The position numbers and the translations under genes are program-made. From Pseudomonadota bacterium (GTDB lineage: Bacteria; Desulfobacterota; Desulfobacteria; Desulfobacterales; Desulfobacteraceae), in assembly GCA_018812385.1 (NCBI GenBank), contig JAHJDU010000184.1, positions 1-7,030 of the forward strand: DNA of 7,030 nt, in the 5' to 3' direction. Positions 1-5,762 of the stretch are shown in pieces; the stretch's first letter is position 1; each line of letters opens with the position of its first letter. The notes under the pieces were generated by a model. It worked only from the letters and a program-made list of their open reading frames with translations. It did not search any database and was not told where the DNA came from.

Positions 1-1752
1 AATGTTGATAATATTGTTGTTTTTAACAGCCTTATGGTCACGATCGTATTTGCTGTTGTTTGTCATTTCGCATTTAAACGGCTTGGGAAAAAAGCATTTG
101 AAAATCCCTACGCCAACATTGACCATTTAATCAATAATTATATATCCCGGTTTTCTGTACTTGCGCTGGTGATTTTTGCTGTAAATATTTATGGGTTTCA
201 ATTAAATCTCCTTTTTTCCGGAATAAAATTTTTTGATGTTCTTCCAACTGTTGAAGCCATTATTTTTCTGGGGCTGTTTCTTTTTTACCTGATAATAATC
301 TGGAATGCAGCATATGGCGTTCAAAAGCGATATTTTGCAGGAGAAGTATCAAAAAAGAACTTTATCATATCCAATGTTTCCTTTTCTTTACCGGCACTTT
401 TGCCCTGGTTTTGCCTGTCACTTATTGCAGATATCCTGGGTTTTTTACCCTGGCAACCGGCTAAATCATTTTTACAAACTCCTGCCGGTGAAATTGGGTA
501 TATTGCTTTGTTCCTTGTTGCTATAGCTGTTTTCGGGCCTGTTTTAATCAAAAAACTCTGGAATTGTAAGCCCCTGGAGCCGGGATTAGCAAGAGCAAGG
601 ATAGAAAGTGTCTGCAAAAAAGCCGGGGTAAAATATTCGAATATTTTAAAATGGGAATTATTCGGCGGTACCATGATTACAGCCGGGGTGATGGGGCTGG
701 TGGGTCGATTCCGGTATATTCTTGTCACCCCGGCCTTGCTCAATTCATTGAATGATGATGAACTAGATGCTGTTATGCTGCATGAAATCGGTCATGTCCA
801 AAAACATCACATGTTATTTTATCTTTTCTTTTTTGCAGGGTTTATTTCTTGTAATTTTGTCTTTTTTGAGCCGATTATGTTGTTGTTGTATATTATTGAA
901 CCAGTATATGCTTTGTTTGAGTTTGTCGGCGTTGAAAAAAATACGGCTCTCCCGATTTTAATCAGCACCACCCTTATTGGGTTTTTTATTCTTTACTTCA
1001 GGTTTATGTTTGGATTTTTCATGCGAAATTTTGAACGTCAGGCTGACCTCCATGTCTATTCTTTTACCAAAGATGCAGCCCCTCTTATTTCAACATTCTA
1101 CAAGATTGCATCCCTTTCAAGGCAATCCATTGATAAACCCAATTGGCATCATTACAGCATCGGCCAGCGAGTAAGGTTTCTGGACAGATGTCAAAGAACC
1201 CCCGCCTTGATACAGGCCCACCATTTAAAGGTCAAAAAATTAATTATTGGATATTTTGTCCTGGTGTCCATACTTTTTGGTTTTGGCTATTCCATAAACT
1301 TTGGCATGGCCAAGGAAAGATTTGATAATTTTATCGCTGAAAATATTCTTTTTCAACAATTGGATGTTGATACTGGAAATTCTGATTTATATGCAATTAT
1401 TGGTGATTATTATTACAATCAAAAAAAATATAAAAAGGCTATTGAGTCCTATGAAAATGTTTTGGGGGCTGATCCTGAAAATGTTCATGCATTAAACAAT
1501 CTATCCTGGCTTTTTTCAACATGCCCTGAGTCAGAATTCAGAAACGGCAAAAAGGCACTGGAATATGCTAAAATGGCTTTGGCCCAAAAAAGGGAAGCCT
1601 TTGTTTTAGACACCTATGCAGAAGCACTTTTTATCAATAATGATATTGAGATGGCTGTAAAAGCAGCAAAAGAAGCGTTGAACCGTTCAATAGACAAAAA
1701 AGAATATTATAAAACTCAATTGAAGCGATTTGAGAAATTGTTAAACCCCTGA
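1..1752 (+). CDS. M48-family membrane zinc metalloprotease with C-terminal TPR repeats (5' end probably outside window)
   Basis: This is an integral-membrane M48 (HtpX/Ste24-like) zinc peptidase. The first in-window ATG is at 34, but it has no ribosome binding site and the frame is open back to base 1, so the gene is probably cut by the window edge. Counting from that ATG (572 residues), hydrophobic segments lie near 38-60, 72-92, 118-137, 153-172, 258-300, 305-330 and 401-423. The zinc site is HEIGH at 250-254, and the third ligand is E334 in the downstream FERQAD motif, both intact. Residues about 449-570 form roughly three TPR units, including the typical GDYYYNQKKYKKAIESYENV pattern. M48 proteases of this type degrade or process membrane proteins, and the TPR part probably recruits a substrate or partner. 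The actual substrate is unknown. It converges with the lipoprotein gene 77 bp downstream. No terminator with a T tract is visible there. Confidence 0.9.
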   Translation, partial: NVDNIVVFNSLMVTIVFAVVCHFAFKRLGKKAFENPYANIDHLINNYISRFSVLALVIFAVNIYGFQLNLLFSGIKFFDVLPTVEAIIFLGLFLFYLIIIWNAAYGVQKRYFAGEVSKKNFIISNVSFSLPALLPWFCLSLIADILGFLPWQPAKSFLQTPAGEIGYIALFLVAIAVFGPVLIKKLWNCKPLEPGLARARIESVCKKAGVKYSNILKWELFGGTMITAGVMGLVGRFRYILVTPALLNSLNDDELDAVMLHEIGHVQKHHMLFYLFFFAGFISCNFVFFEPIMLLLYIIEPVYALFEFVGVEKNTALPILISTTLIGFFILYFRFMFGFFMRNFERQADLHVYSFTKDAAPLISTFYKIASLSRQSIDKPNWHHYSIGQRVRFLDRCQRTPALIQAHHLKVKKLIIGYFVLVSILFGFGYSINFGMAKERFDNFIAENILFQQLDVDTGNSDLYAIIGDYYYNQKKYKKAIESYENVLGADPENVHALNNLSWLFSTCPESEFRNGKKALEYAKMALAQKREAFVLDTYAEALFINNDIEMAVKAAKEALNRSIDKKEYYKTQLKRFEKLLNP

Positions 1753-1828
1753 GGGTTGACCCAATTATATATAAGACTGGTTAAGCCCAAGGAAGTAATC
1801 GGAAAAATTGGTGGTTTTGGGTGAGGCA

Positions 1829-2515
1829 CTAAAGGCCAATGGGCAAAAAAGCCATACCAACTATTTGAATAGCTTTGTTTATGTGCCTGCCCGTTCTGCC
1901 AGAGACAATTTGTGCCATTGTGTCTTGCAGAGAGATGAGTTTTCCAAAAAGGCGTTCATAGCTTAAGTTTTTTATTTCACCTTCAAAATTGTTGGTCAGG
2001 ATAATCAACCGGTCGTCGTCCATTTTTCTCGTATTCAGTCGCCATACAAGGATTTCAATATTTCGGGCACTATGGTACAGGTTTTGTTCATTCAAATAAT
2101 CCAGCATGAAAAGTTCACACTTGCTGTTATATGATTTATGAATCATGGTGTATAAACCAAGCATGATGGCAAAGACCCGATCCCCTTTAAAATCAGGTTC
2201 AAATCCCAGCAAAATAGCATCTATACTCTCTTTAAAATCAAGTTCTGCATATTTTTTTTCAATGGGGCATATAAATATTTTTTTCAGGCGGGAATCAATT
2301 GTCTGGCTCGGAACTTTTTGCAATTCCCAGGGATTTTTTTTATATAATTTTTCAGTAAGGGTTTTTAAAAGATTGATGGCCTGATTCATGTGAAGTTCAG
2401 AGATAAGATCAATATTGGTCTTGGCAAGATTTTTCAAACGAAAGTCAGAAGATGCAGCGCATCCTGATAATAAAAAAATACAAAACAGAGTAATAACAAG
2501 AATTTTTTTTACCAA
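1829..2515 (-). CDS. Predicted lipoprotein of unknown function
   Basis: The 228-residue product has a lipoprotein signal peptide: a short KK-containing basic start, a hydrophobic stretch (ILVITLFCIFLL) and the lipobox LSGC, with lipidated Cys19. The next residues are Ala-Ala, so there is no Asp at +2 and outer-membrane sorting is likely. The mature part is mostly helical, with Leu/Ile-spaced segments and cysteines near positions 82 and 133. I recognise no family. The TTG at 2515 is the only standard start ahead of the signal peptide, but it lacks a Shine-Dalgarno at the right distance. An AAAGGAG at 2533-2539 is instead placed for an in-frame ATT at 2527, which would add four residues (see that entry). 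The gene is divergent from the 93-residue protein gene and shares its promoter region. It has no operon partner here. Confidence 0.75.
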   Translation of the reverse strand: MVKKILVITLFCIFLLSGCAASSDFRLKNLAKTNIDLISELHMNQAINLLKTLTEKLYKKNPWELQKVPSQTIDSRLKKIFICPIEKKYAELDFKESIDAILLGFEPDFKGDRVFAIMLGLYTMIHKSYNSKCELFMLDYLNEQNLYHSARNIEILVWRLNTRKMDDDRLIILTNNFEGEIKNLSYERLFGKLISLQDTMAQIVSGRTGRHINKAIQIVGMAFLPIGL

Positions 2516-2524
2516 AGGATTAAG

Positions 2525-2539
2525 AATGTTTGCTCCTTT
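2525..2539 (-). promoter_or_regulatory. Shine-Dalgarno AAAGGAG of the lipoprotein gene, pointing to an ATT start
   Basis: On the minus strand AAAGGAG (2539-2533) is followed by the 5-nt spacer CAAAC and then ATT at 2527-2525, in frame with the lipoprotein. The nominal TTG at 2515-2513 is 17 nt from the same site, too far for normal initiation. No ATG or GTG exists in frame near here. AUU initiation is known for infC and pcnB of E. coli, so this is possible but rare. Confidence 0.5.
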
Positions 2540-2616
2540 ATTTCACCCTGAAACAAAAATATTGTATCGGGCATGATAATAAAATATTCCATTATTAAAA
2601 TAAAAATACGTGCTCT

Positions 2617-2644
2617 AATTTAATTAATTTCTTTTTTATGTCAA
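2617..2644 (-). promoter_or_regulatory. Sigma70-like promoter of the lipoprotein gene
   Basis: On the minus strand a perfect -35 TTGACA (2644-2639) is followed after 16 bp by TAAATT (2622-2617), a 4 of 6 match to the -10 consensus. The predicted transcript starts near 2610, giving a leader of about 85-95 nt. The -35 with its flanks is mirrored by the opposite promoter. Confidence 0.45.
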
Positions 2645-2695
2645 GCAAAATGAATAAAACGTATTGATAGATAATGCATGAATTAGCTTTTTACC

Positions 2696-2724
2696 TTGAC
2701 ATAAATTCTTGATTTATTCATTCT
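2696..2724 (+). promoter_or_regulatory. Sigma70-like promoter of the 93-residue protein gene
   Basis: A perfect TTGACA (2696-2701) is followed after 17 bp by a weak -10, CATTCT (2719-2724). Two direct copies of TTTATTCA (2713-2720 and 2737-2744) lie on and just after the -10, with an inverted copy at 2651-2658. A weak -10 with repeats on it would suit an activated or repressed promoter, but these are short AT-rich words and could be chance. Confidence 0.4.
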
Positions 2725-2787
2725 TAACATATCATTTTTATTCATAAATTGTTGGCAAAATCATTACCAATGACAAAGGAGAAAAAA

Positions 2788-3069
2788 ATGAACGAAAAAG
2801 ATACCACGAGCAGAGACGTGGAAGCTCGTATTATTCGATTAAAACTTGTTGATGGTACCCTGGTGAACGGTCAGGTCAATATCAACCGGGACAAGGGCAA
2901 GGGGTATGACAGGCTAAGTGATCTTATAACAAACAATAGAGAGCCTTTTTTAGTCATGTATAATGTCACGGCCCACCCGGGTCATATTGACAACCCTATC
3001 CATTACAAGACACTTTTTATTAATAAGATTCATATTATTTGGGCTGAACCGGATGAGGATCAAAGATAA
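2788..3069 (+). CDS. Small uncharacterised protein, 93 aa (DUF6812-like by recall)
   Basis: I chose the ATG at 2788 because AAAGGAG at 2775-2781 stands 6 nt before it. A TTG 39 bases upstream has no such site. The 93-residue product is soluble with no signal peptide. It starts with a polar tail (1-12), then short beta-like stretches: ARIIRLKLVDGTLVNGQVNI at 13-32, a YDRLSDLI segment at 40-47, EPFLVMYNVT at 52-61 and KTLFINKIHIIWAEP at 74-88. The pattern 'DG-x-x-x-x-G' followed by 'RLSDLI' and a final 'KTLF-NK-HI-WAEP' matches my memory of the uncharacterised DUF6812 family, seen in desulfobacterial genomes. It resembles a small beta-barrel, but no function is known and I assign none. The gene is followed by 192 bp of AT-rich DNA holding the next promoter. 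Confidence 0.8.
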   Translation: MNEKDTTSRDVEARIIRLKLVDGTLVNGQVNINRDKGKGYDRLSDLITNNREPFLVMYNVTAHPGHIDNPIHYKTLFINKIHIIWAEPDEDQR

Positions 3070-3117
3070 TTATACAAATGGTTATAAAAAATTGAACATT
3101 ATAATGATAAATAATGC

Positions 3118-3145
3118 TTGAGATTATTATAATCTGTGATATTCT
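3118..3145 (+). promoter_or_regulatory. Promoter of the KH-domain gene with a dyad in its spacer
   Basis: TTGAGA (3118-3123) is followed after 16 bp by TATTCT (3140-3145), 5 of 6 and 4 of 6 matches to consensus. The 15-bp dyad AGATTAT-T-ATAATCT (3121-3135), a perfect 7-bp inverted repeat, overlaps the -35 and fills most of the spacer. That is a usual place for a repressor operator. A perfect TATAAT inside the dyad (3128-3133) has no good -35 partner. The leader would be about 110 nt. Confidence 0.4.
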
Positions 3146-3237
3146 AAGTACAAATTTTTTGGGGTTGATTGCCCTGTAGGCCTATTGATTATGATACTGA
3201 TTTCTAGTGGTTCATATTATATTTTCTGCTACCATCT

Positions 3238-3262
3238 GACAGGTTAAAAGGAGGACAGGTTA
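3238..3262 (+). repeat. 9-bp direct repeat GACAGGTTA bracketing the khpA ribosome binding site
   Basis: GACAGGTTA occurs at 3238-3246 and again at 3254-3262, a period of 16 bp. The Shine-Dalgarno AAAAGGAGG (3246-3254) sits between the copies and shares one base with each. The last A of the second copy is the first base of the start codon. Confidence 0.7.
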
Positions 3263-3492
3263 TGAAAGATTTGATTAAGTACATTGCCCAGGCACTGGTT
3301 GATAATTCAGATCAGGTTGAAGTCACGGAAATTAAGGCACAGCAGACCCTTGTGCTGGAATTAAGGGTAGCAAAAGAAGACCTTGGAAAAGTCATTGGTA
3401 AAAAGGGCAGAACGGCCCAGGCCATGAGGACGATTCTATCCTGTGCATCTGCAAAGGAACAAAAAAGAGTTATTCTGGAAATTGTTGAGTAA
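3262..3492 (+). CDS. khpA: KH-domain RNA-binding protein KhpA (YlqC family)
   Basis: The 76-residue protein is a single KH domain. The RNA-contacting GxxG loop is GKKG at residues 46-49 within KVIGKKGRTAQAMRTIL, followed by the usual helix and a final beta strand (KRVILEIVE). Length and sequence are typical of KhpA, which in other bacteria binds many RNAs as a homodimer or with KhpB and affects cell elongation and division. The start is secured by AAAAGGAGG 7 nt upstream. KhpA is normally encoded in the rpsP-rimM-trmD ribosomal operon. Here it stands alone with its own promoter and converges with surE after 50 bp. It could be the only copy, relocated, or a second paralogue. The window cannot tell. 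Confidence 0.93.
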   Translation: MKDLIKYIAQALVDNSDQVEVTEIKAQQTLVLELRVAKEDLGKVIGKKGRTAQAMRTILSCASAKEQKRVILEIVE

Positions 3493-3542
3493 TTTTGAAA
3501 TGCAGTCCAGCAAGGAATCAATAGCGTAATTGAATATCGATT

Positions 3543-4304
3543 TCATCCGGTATAAAAATTCAAATTTTCCAATTCCGCCATTGCTTTATAATCCGTGACA
3601 TCGCATCGAATCGGGGTCATTGAAATATAGTTTTGGGATAATGCATTAACATCTGTACCCGGATCATCATCCATTTTTTCAATTCGGGCATACCAATAAT
3701 AATCCCGGTTTTTAGGATCTGTTCTTTTCTCAAAATCTTTTGATACATTATTTGATGCCTGCCGGGTTATTCTGATACCACGGACCTCATCAATTGGAAC
3801 ACCAGGAACATTAATATTTAAAAAGGTCCCAAAAGGCAGCTTATAATCATGAATTTTGTCTGCTATCTGGGCGGCAAATCGGGACACACCCTCAAAATCT
3901 AAAGTCTCCCCTTTTGTAAATATCGAAACGGCCATGCTTAATATGCCGTTTAATGCAGCTTCCCTGGCTGCCCCTATTGTGCCTGAATAATTAATATTAA
4001 CCCCTGTGTTGCTGCCCGGATTAATTCCGGAAATAACCAGATCAGGCACAGTGGTGAAGACTTCAGACAGGCCAAGCTTAACACAATCGGCAGGTGTTCC
4101 TGTAATAGCATATACCTGATCTTCCCCATTTAAACTTATAGTATCAATCCTCATGGGTTTATTAAGGCTGATGCCATGGCTCACTGCACTTTTTTCTCTA
4201 TCAGGTGCAATCAGAATAACCTCGTGACAAGATCGAAGCGTTTTGTACAGCGCAAGAATTCCCGGCGCATTATATCCATCATCATTTGTAAGCAGAATTT
4301 TCAT
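3543..4304 (-). CDS. surE: 5'/3'-nucleotidase SurE
   Basis: SurE is a cytoplasmic metal-dependent phosphatase that removes phosphate from 5'- and 3'-nucleoside monophosphates and short polyphosphates, probably for nucleotide salvage in stress. The 253-residue length is normal. The metal site is complete: Asp8-Asp9 in the N-terminal LLTNDDGYNAPGI, Ser39 in APDREKSAVSHGIS, and Asn95 in the SGINPGSNTG loop. The ATG at 4304 opens the conserved MKILLTNDDG and has AAGG about 7 nt upstream. In many proteobacteria surE lies beside pcm, nlpD and rpoS. None of these is here, and the gene is transcribed alone from a promoter of its own. It converges with khpA and is divergent from the enoyl-CoA hydratase gene. 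Confidence 0.97.
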   Translation of the reverse strand: MKILLTNDDGYNAPGILALYKTLRSCHEVILIAPDREKSAVSHGISLNKPMRIDTISLNGEDQVYAITGTPADCVKLGLSEVFTTVPDLVISGINPGSNTGVNINYSGTIGAAREAALNGILSMAVSIFTKGETLDFEGVSRFAAQIADKIHDYKLPFGTFLNINVPGVPIDEVRGIRITRQASNNVSKDFEKRTDPKNRDYYWYARIEKMDDDPGTDVNALSQNYISMTPIRCDVTDYKAMAELENLNFYTG

Positions 4305-4361
4305 TGTTTACCTTCAGGTTGTACAGTTTCTATTAATCCTATAGAGTAATTTCCCTTTGCT

Positions 4362-4390
4362 TTTATACGTTACGCCTCTTTTTTAATCAA
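4362..4390 (-). promoter_or_regulatory. Sigma70-like promoter of surE
   Basis: On the minus strand TTGATT (4390-4385), a 17-bp spacer and TATAAA (4367-4362) match the consensus at 4 of 6 and 5 of 6 positions. Transcription would start near 4355, leaving a leader of about 50 nt before the surE ATG. Confidence 0.5.
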
Positions 4391-4421
4391 GCATCATCGT
4401 TTTTCCACCAGAAAAATGCTG

Positions 4422-4474
4422 TTGTAAATACAATATTTAATGATAATAGGATAAGGTGATGTATTTAAAAATAC
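4422..4474 (+). promoter_or_regulatory. Two dyads upstream of the hydratase gene (candidate operators)
   Basis: TTGTA-AA-TACAA (4422-4433) and GTATTT-AA-AAATAC (4461-4474) are inverted repeats with perfect 5-bp and 6-bp arms, each with a 2-base AA centre. The first overlaps a possible -35 (TTGTAA). A candidate -10 (TAATAG, 4444-4449) lies 16 bp on. The second dyad lies between that -10 and the ribosome binding site. The 2-base centre is too small for an RNA hairpin, so DNA binding by a dimeric regulator is the likelier role. Confidence 0.35.
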
Positions 4475-4495
4475 TTTGTTTAAGAGGAGCAAAGC

Positions 4496-4930
4496 ATGAG
4501 TTATCATTTAACAAGTTTTGATGATCTTAAAGTTGGACAAAAAGCTTTTTTGCGAAAAACAATAACTGAAGCTGATTTGTCCCATTTTATAGCGATAACA
4601 GGTGATCAAAATCCCCTGCATGTTGATGAGCGTTTTGCAGAACAAACATTTTTTGGACAGAAAATTGCCCATGGTATGTTGTCAGCCTCGTTGTTTTCAA
4701 CCTTGGTGGGGATGCATCTGCCAGGAATTGGCGCAATTTTTAAATCCCAGACTTTAAACTTTTTACGCCCTGTCTTTATAGGGGACAACCTTTGTGCATG
4801 GTTTGAAATAATAGCCATAGATCCTGAGGCCGAGATAATTGAAATAAGAAGCTGGATTGAAAATCAAGATAAACAAATTGTCATAGAGGGAAAAACTGTC
4901 GTAAGTCTTTTACGCGGGTTTTCTCAGTGA
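4496..4930 (+). CDS. MaoC-type (R)-specific enoyl-CoA hydratase, PhaJ-like
   Basis: The 144-residue protein is a single hot-dog domain of the MaoC/PhaJ type. The hydratase-2 motif is intact: ITGDQNPLHVD with catalytic Asp37 and His42 and the supporting Asn39, followed by FFGQKIAHGML. Such enzymes reversibly hydrate trans-2-enoyl-CoA to (R)-3-hydroxyacyl-CoA, linking beta-oxidation intermediates to polyhydroxyalkanoate or other acyl pathways. Similar proteins also act as acyl-dehydratase-like enzymes of unknown substrate, so chain length and pathway stay open. The start is supported by AAGAGGAG 6 nt before the ATG. No phaC, acyl-CoA dehydrogenase or thiolase lies in the window. The gene stands alone, divergent from surE. 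Its last 7 bases overlap the end of the in-frame extension of the opposite GAF gene. Confidence 0.9.
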   Translation: MSYHLTSFDDLKVGQKAFLRKTITEADLSHFIAITGDQNPLHVDERFAEQTFFGQKIAHGMLSASLFSTLVGMHLPGIGAIFKSQTLNFLRPVFIGDNLCAWFEIIAIDPEAEIIEIRSWIENQDKQIVIEGKTVVSLLRGFSQ

Positions 4931-5139
4931 TCCTCTTCTTTATACAGAATTGCTTTTTCAAGAGTAGATTTAATACTTGAAAATTTTTCCAGGTATTTTT
5001 TATAAGAATTAATTGATTCAGCTAAACGCTGGATCTCTTTTTCAAAATCATTTTTTTTCTGATCAAGATTTTTTTTGAATTCTTTCAATTGTTTCGGGTA
5101 ATATTCTTTTAAGCCATCAAAACTAAGTTTCCGGTCAGT
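4924..5139 (-). pseudogene. In-frame coiled-coil continuation of the GAF gene beyond a UAA stop
   Basis: Directly after the UAA of the GAF gene (5142-5140) the same frame stays open for 71 sense codons, to a TGA at 4926-4924. The encoded stretch is rich in Lys, Glu and Leu and has heptad-like spacing (for example KEYYPKQLKEFKKNLDQ and FEKEIQRLAESINSYKKYL), as in a C-terminal coiled coil. It has no in-frame ATG or GTG and no ribosome binding site, so it is unlikely to be a separate gene. The simplest reading is that the ancestral gene was 255 codons long (254 of them still sense) and that one base change, for instance AAA to TAA at the junction, cut it. A sequencing error or stop readthrough would look the same. 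UAA is not read by tRNA-Sec. Confidence 0.55.
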
Positions 5140-5691
5140 TTAAAGCCAGATAGGATGAATTTCATCAAGGGTATCCTTTGTACACTGGACAACGGAAGAC
5201 AGCCTGAAATATCGCAATGCCATGCCTATATTAAGGGTCAACAACCTGAGATAAGACAGCTCAAGCTCTGATACCTCCCATGGTTCTGAATGATATATTC
5301 TCAAGGCTCCTATGATTTTTCCCCGCAGGTTGACGGGCAAGGAGACAATGGATCGGATACCTTCTTTTTTCGCTTTTTCAGGATACTGCAGGTGTTCACT
5401 ATTGTTTGTATCCGTAATGATAACGGGCTTGAGATTTGACGGCAGCTTGATGCTCTTATCGACCAGGATGGGGCCCTTATTGACATATCCGATGCTCAAT
5501 CCTTCCGTGGCAAGGATTTCAAGGGATTCGGTTCCTGGGTTGACCACAAAAATGCTTGCCCCTTTCACCCCCATGGTGGAGACCAGCAGCTGGGTGACCC
5601 GGGACCCCATTGTGGTGGGATCGCTTGCATCAAATACGTTTTCTACGATCAATTTATATATTTCAAGGTCTATTTTGTCATCACTTGGCAT
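5140..5691 (-). CDS. GAF-domain protein, probably truncated at its C terminus
   Basis: The 183-residue product is a cytoplasmic single GAF domain. A helix at 6-22 is followed by the GAF core, about 26-160, recognisable by GASIFVVNPGTESLEILATEG (44-64), the linker PVIITDTNNSEH (89-100), IRSIVSLPVNLRGKIIGALR (112-131) and a closing helix ending near 160. GAF domains bind small ligands or serve as protein contact modules. There is no attached kinase, cyclase or DNA-binding domain. The ATG at 5691 is well supported by AAAGGAGG 5 nt upstream. It lies 71 bp after the universal-stress-like gene and is probably co-transcribed with it. The frame stays open beyond its UAA, so the present protein is likely a shortened form that has lost a coiled-coil tail of about 70 residues. 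Confidence 0.8.
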   Translation of the reverse strand: MPSDDKIDLEIYKLIVENVFDASDPTTMGSRVTQLLVSTMGVKGASIFVVNPGTESLEILATEGLSIGYVNKGPILVDKSIKLPSNLKPVIITDTNNSEHLQYPEKAKKEGIRSIVSLPVNLRGKIIGALRIYHSEPWEVSELELSYLRLLTLNIGMALRYFRLSSVVQCTKDTLDEIHPIWL

Positions 5692-5708
5692 ACATTCCTC
5701 CTTTGACT

Positions 5709-5747
5709 AATGGATGGCATGAAACAGGTCCTGGATACCATACCATT
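5709..5747 (-). other. Possible intercistronic stem-loop between the usp and GAF genes
   Basis: AATGG-ATGG (5709-5717) can pair with CCAT-a-CCATT (5738-5747), nine base pairs with one bulge, around a 20-nt loop that itself holds the palindrome-like CAGGTCCTG. No T run follows it in either direction, so it is not a classical terminator. It may stabilise or process the two-gene mRNA. Confidence 0.3.
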
Positions 5748-5762
5748 ATATTTGATTTGTTT

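Noticed and set aside
321..743. 140-codon open frame on the minus strand within the protease gene
   Set aside because: It lies antisense to a clear M48 protease, has no ribosome binding site, and its translation shows no recognisable domain.
1744..1757. AACCC-ctga-GGGTT hairpin containing the stop codon of the protease as a terminator
   Set aside because: The stem has only 5 bp and is not followed by a T run.
2681..2693. 13-base word AATTAGCTTTTTA repeated at 6390-6402
   Set aside because: At this length and AT content, one such repeat in 7 kb is expected by chance.
3571..3582. TTCCGCCATT in surE as an attachment-site copy of the tRNA-Sec 3' end
   Set aside because: The shared word is 10 bases, lies inside a conserved coding gene, and no integrase or element boundary is present.
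5140..5142. Stop codon at the end of the GAF gene as a selenocysteine codon, given the nearby tRNA-Sec
   Set aside because: The codon is UAA. Selenocysteine is inserted at UGA only.
5312..5710. 132-codon plus-strand frame opposite the GAF gene, and a 106-codon frame at 5949-6269 opposite usp
   Set aside because: Both are shadows of well-supported minus-strand genes with good Shine-Dalgarno sites. Their translations look random.
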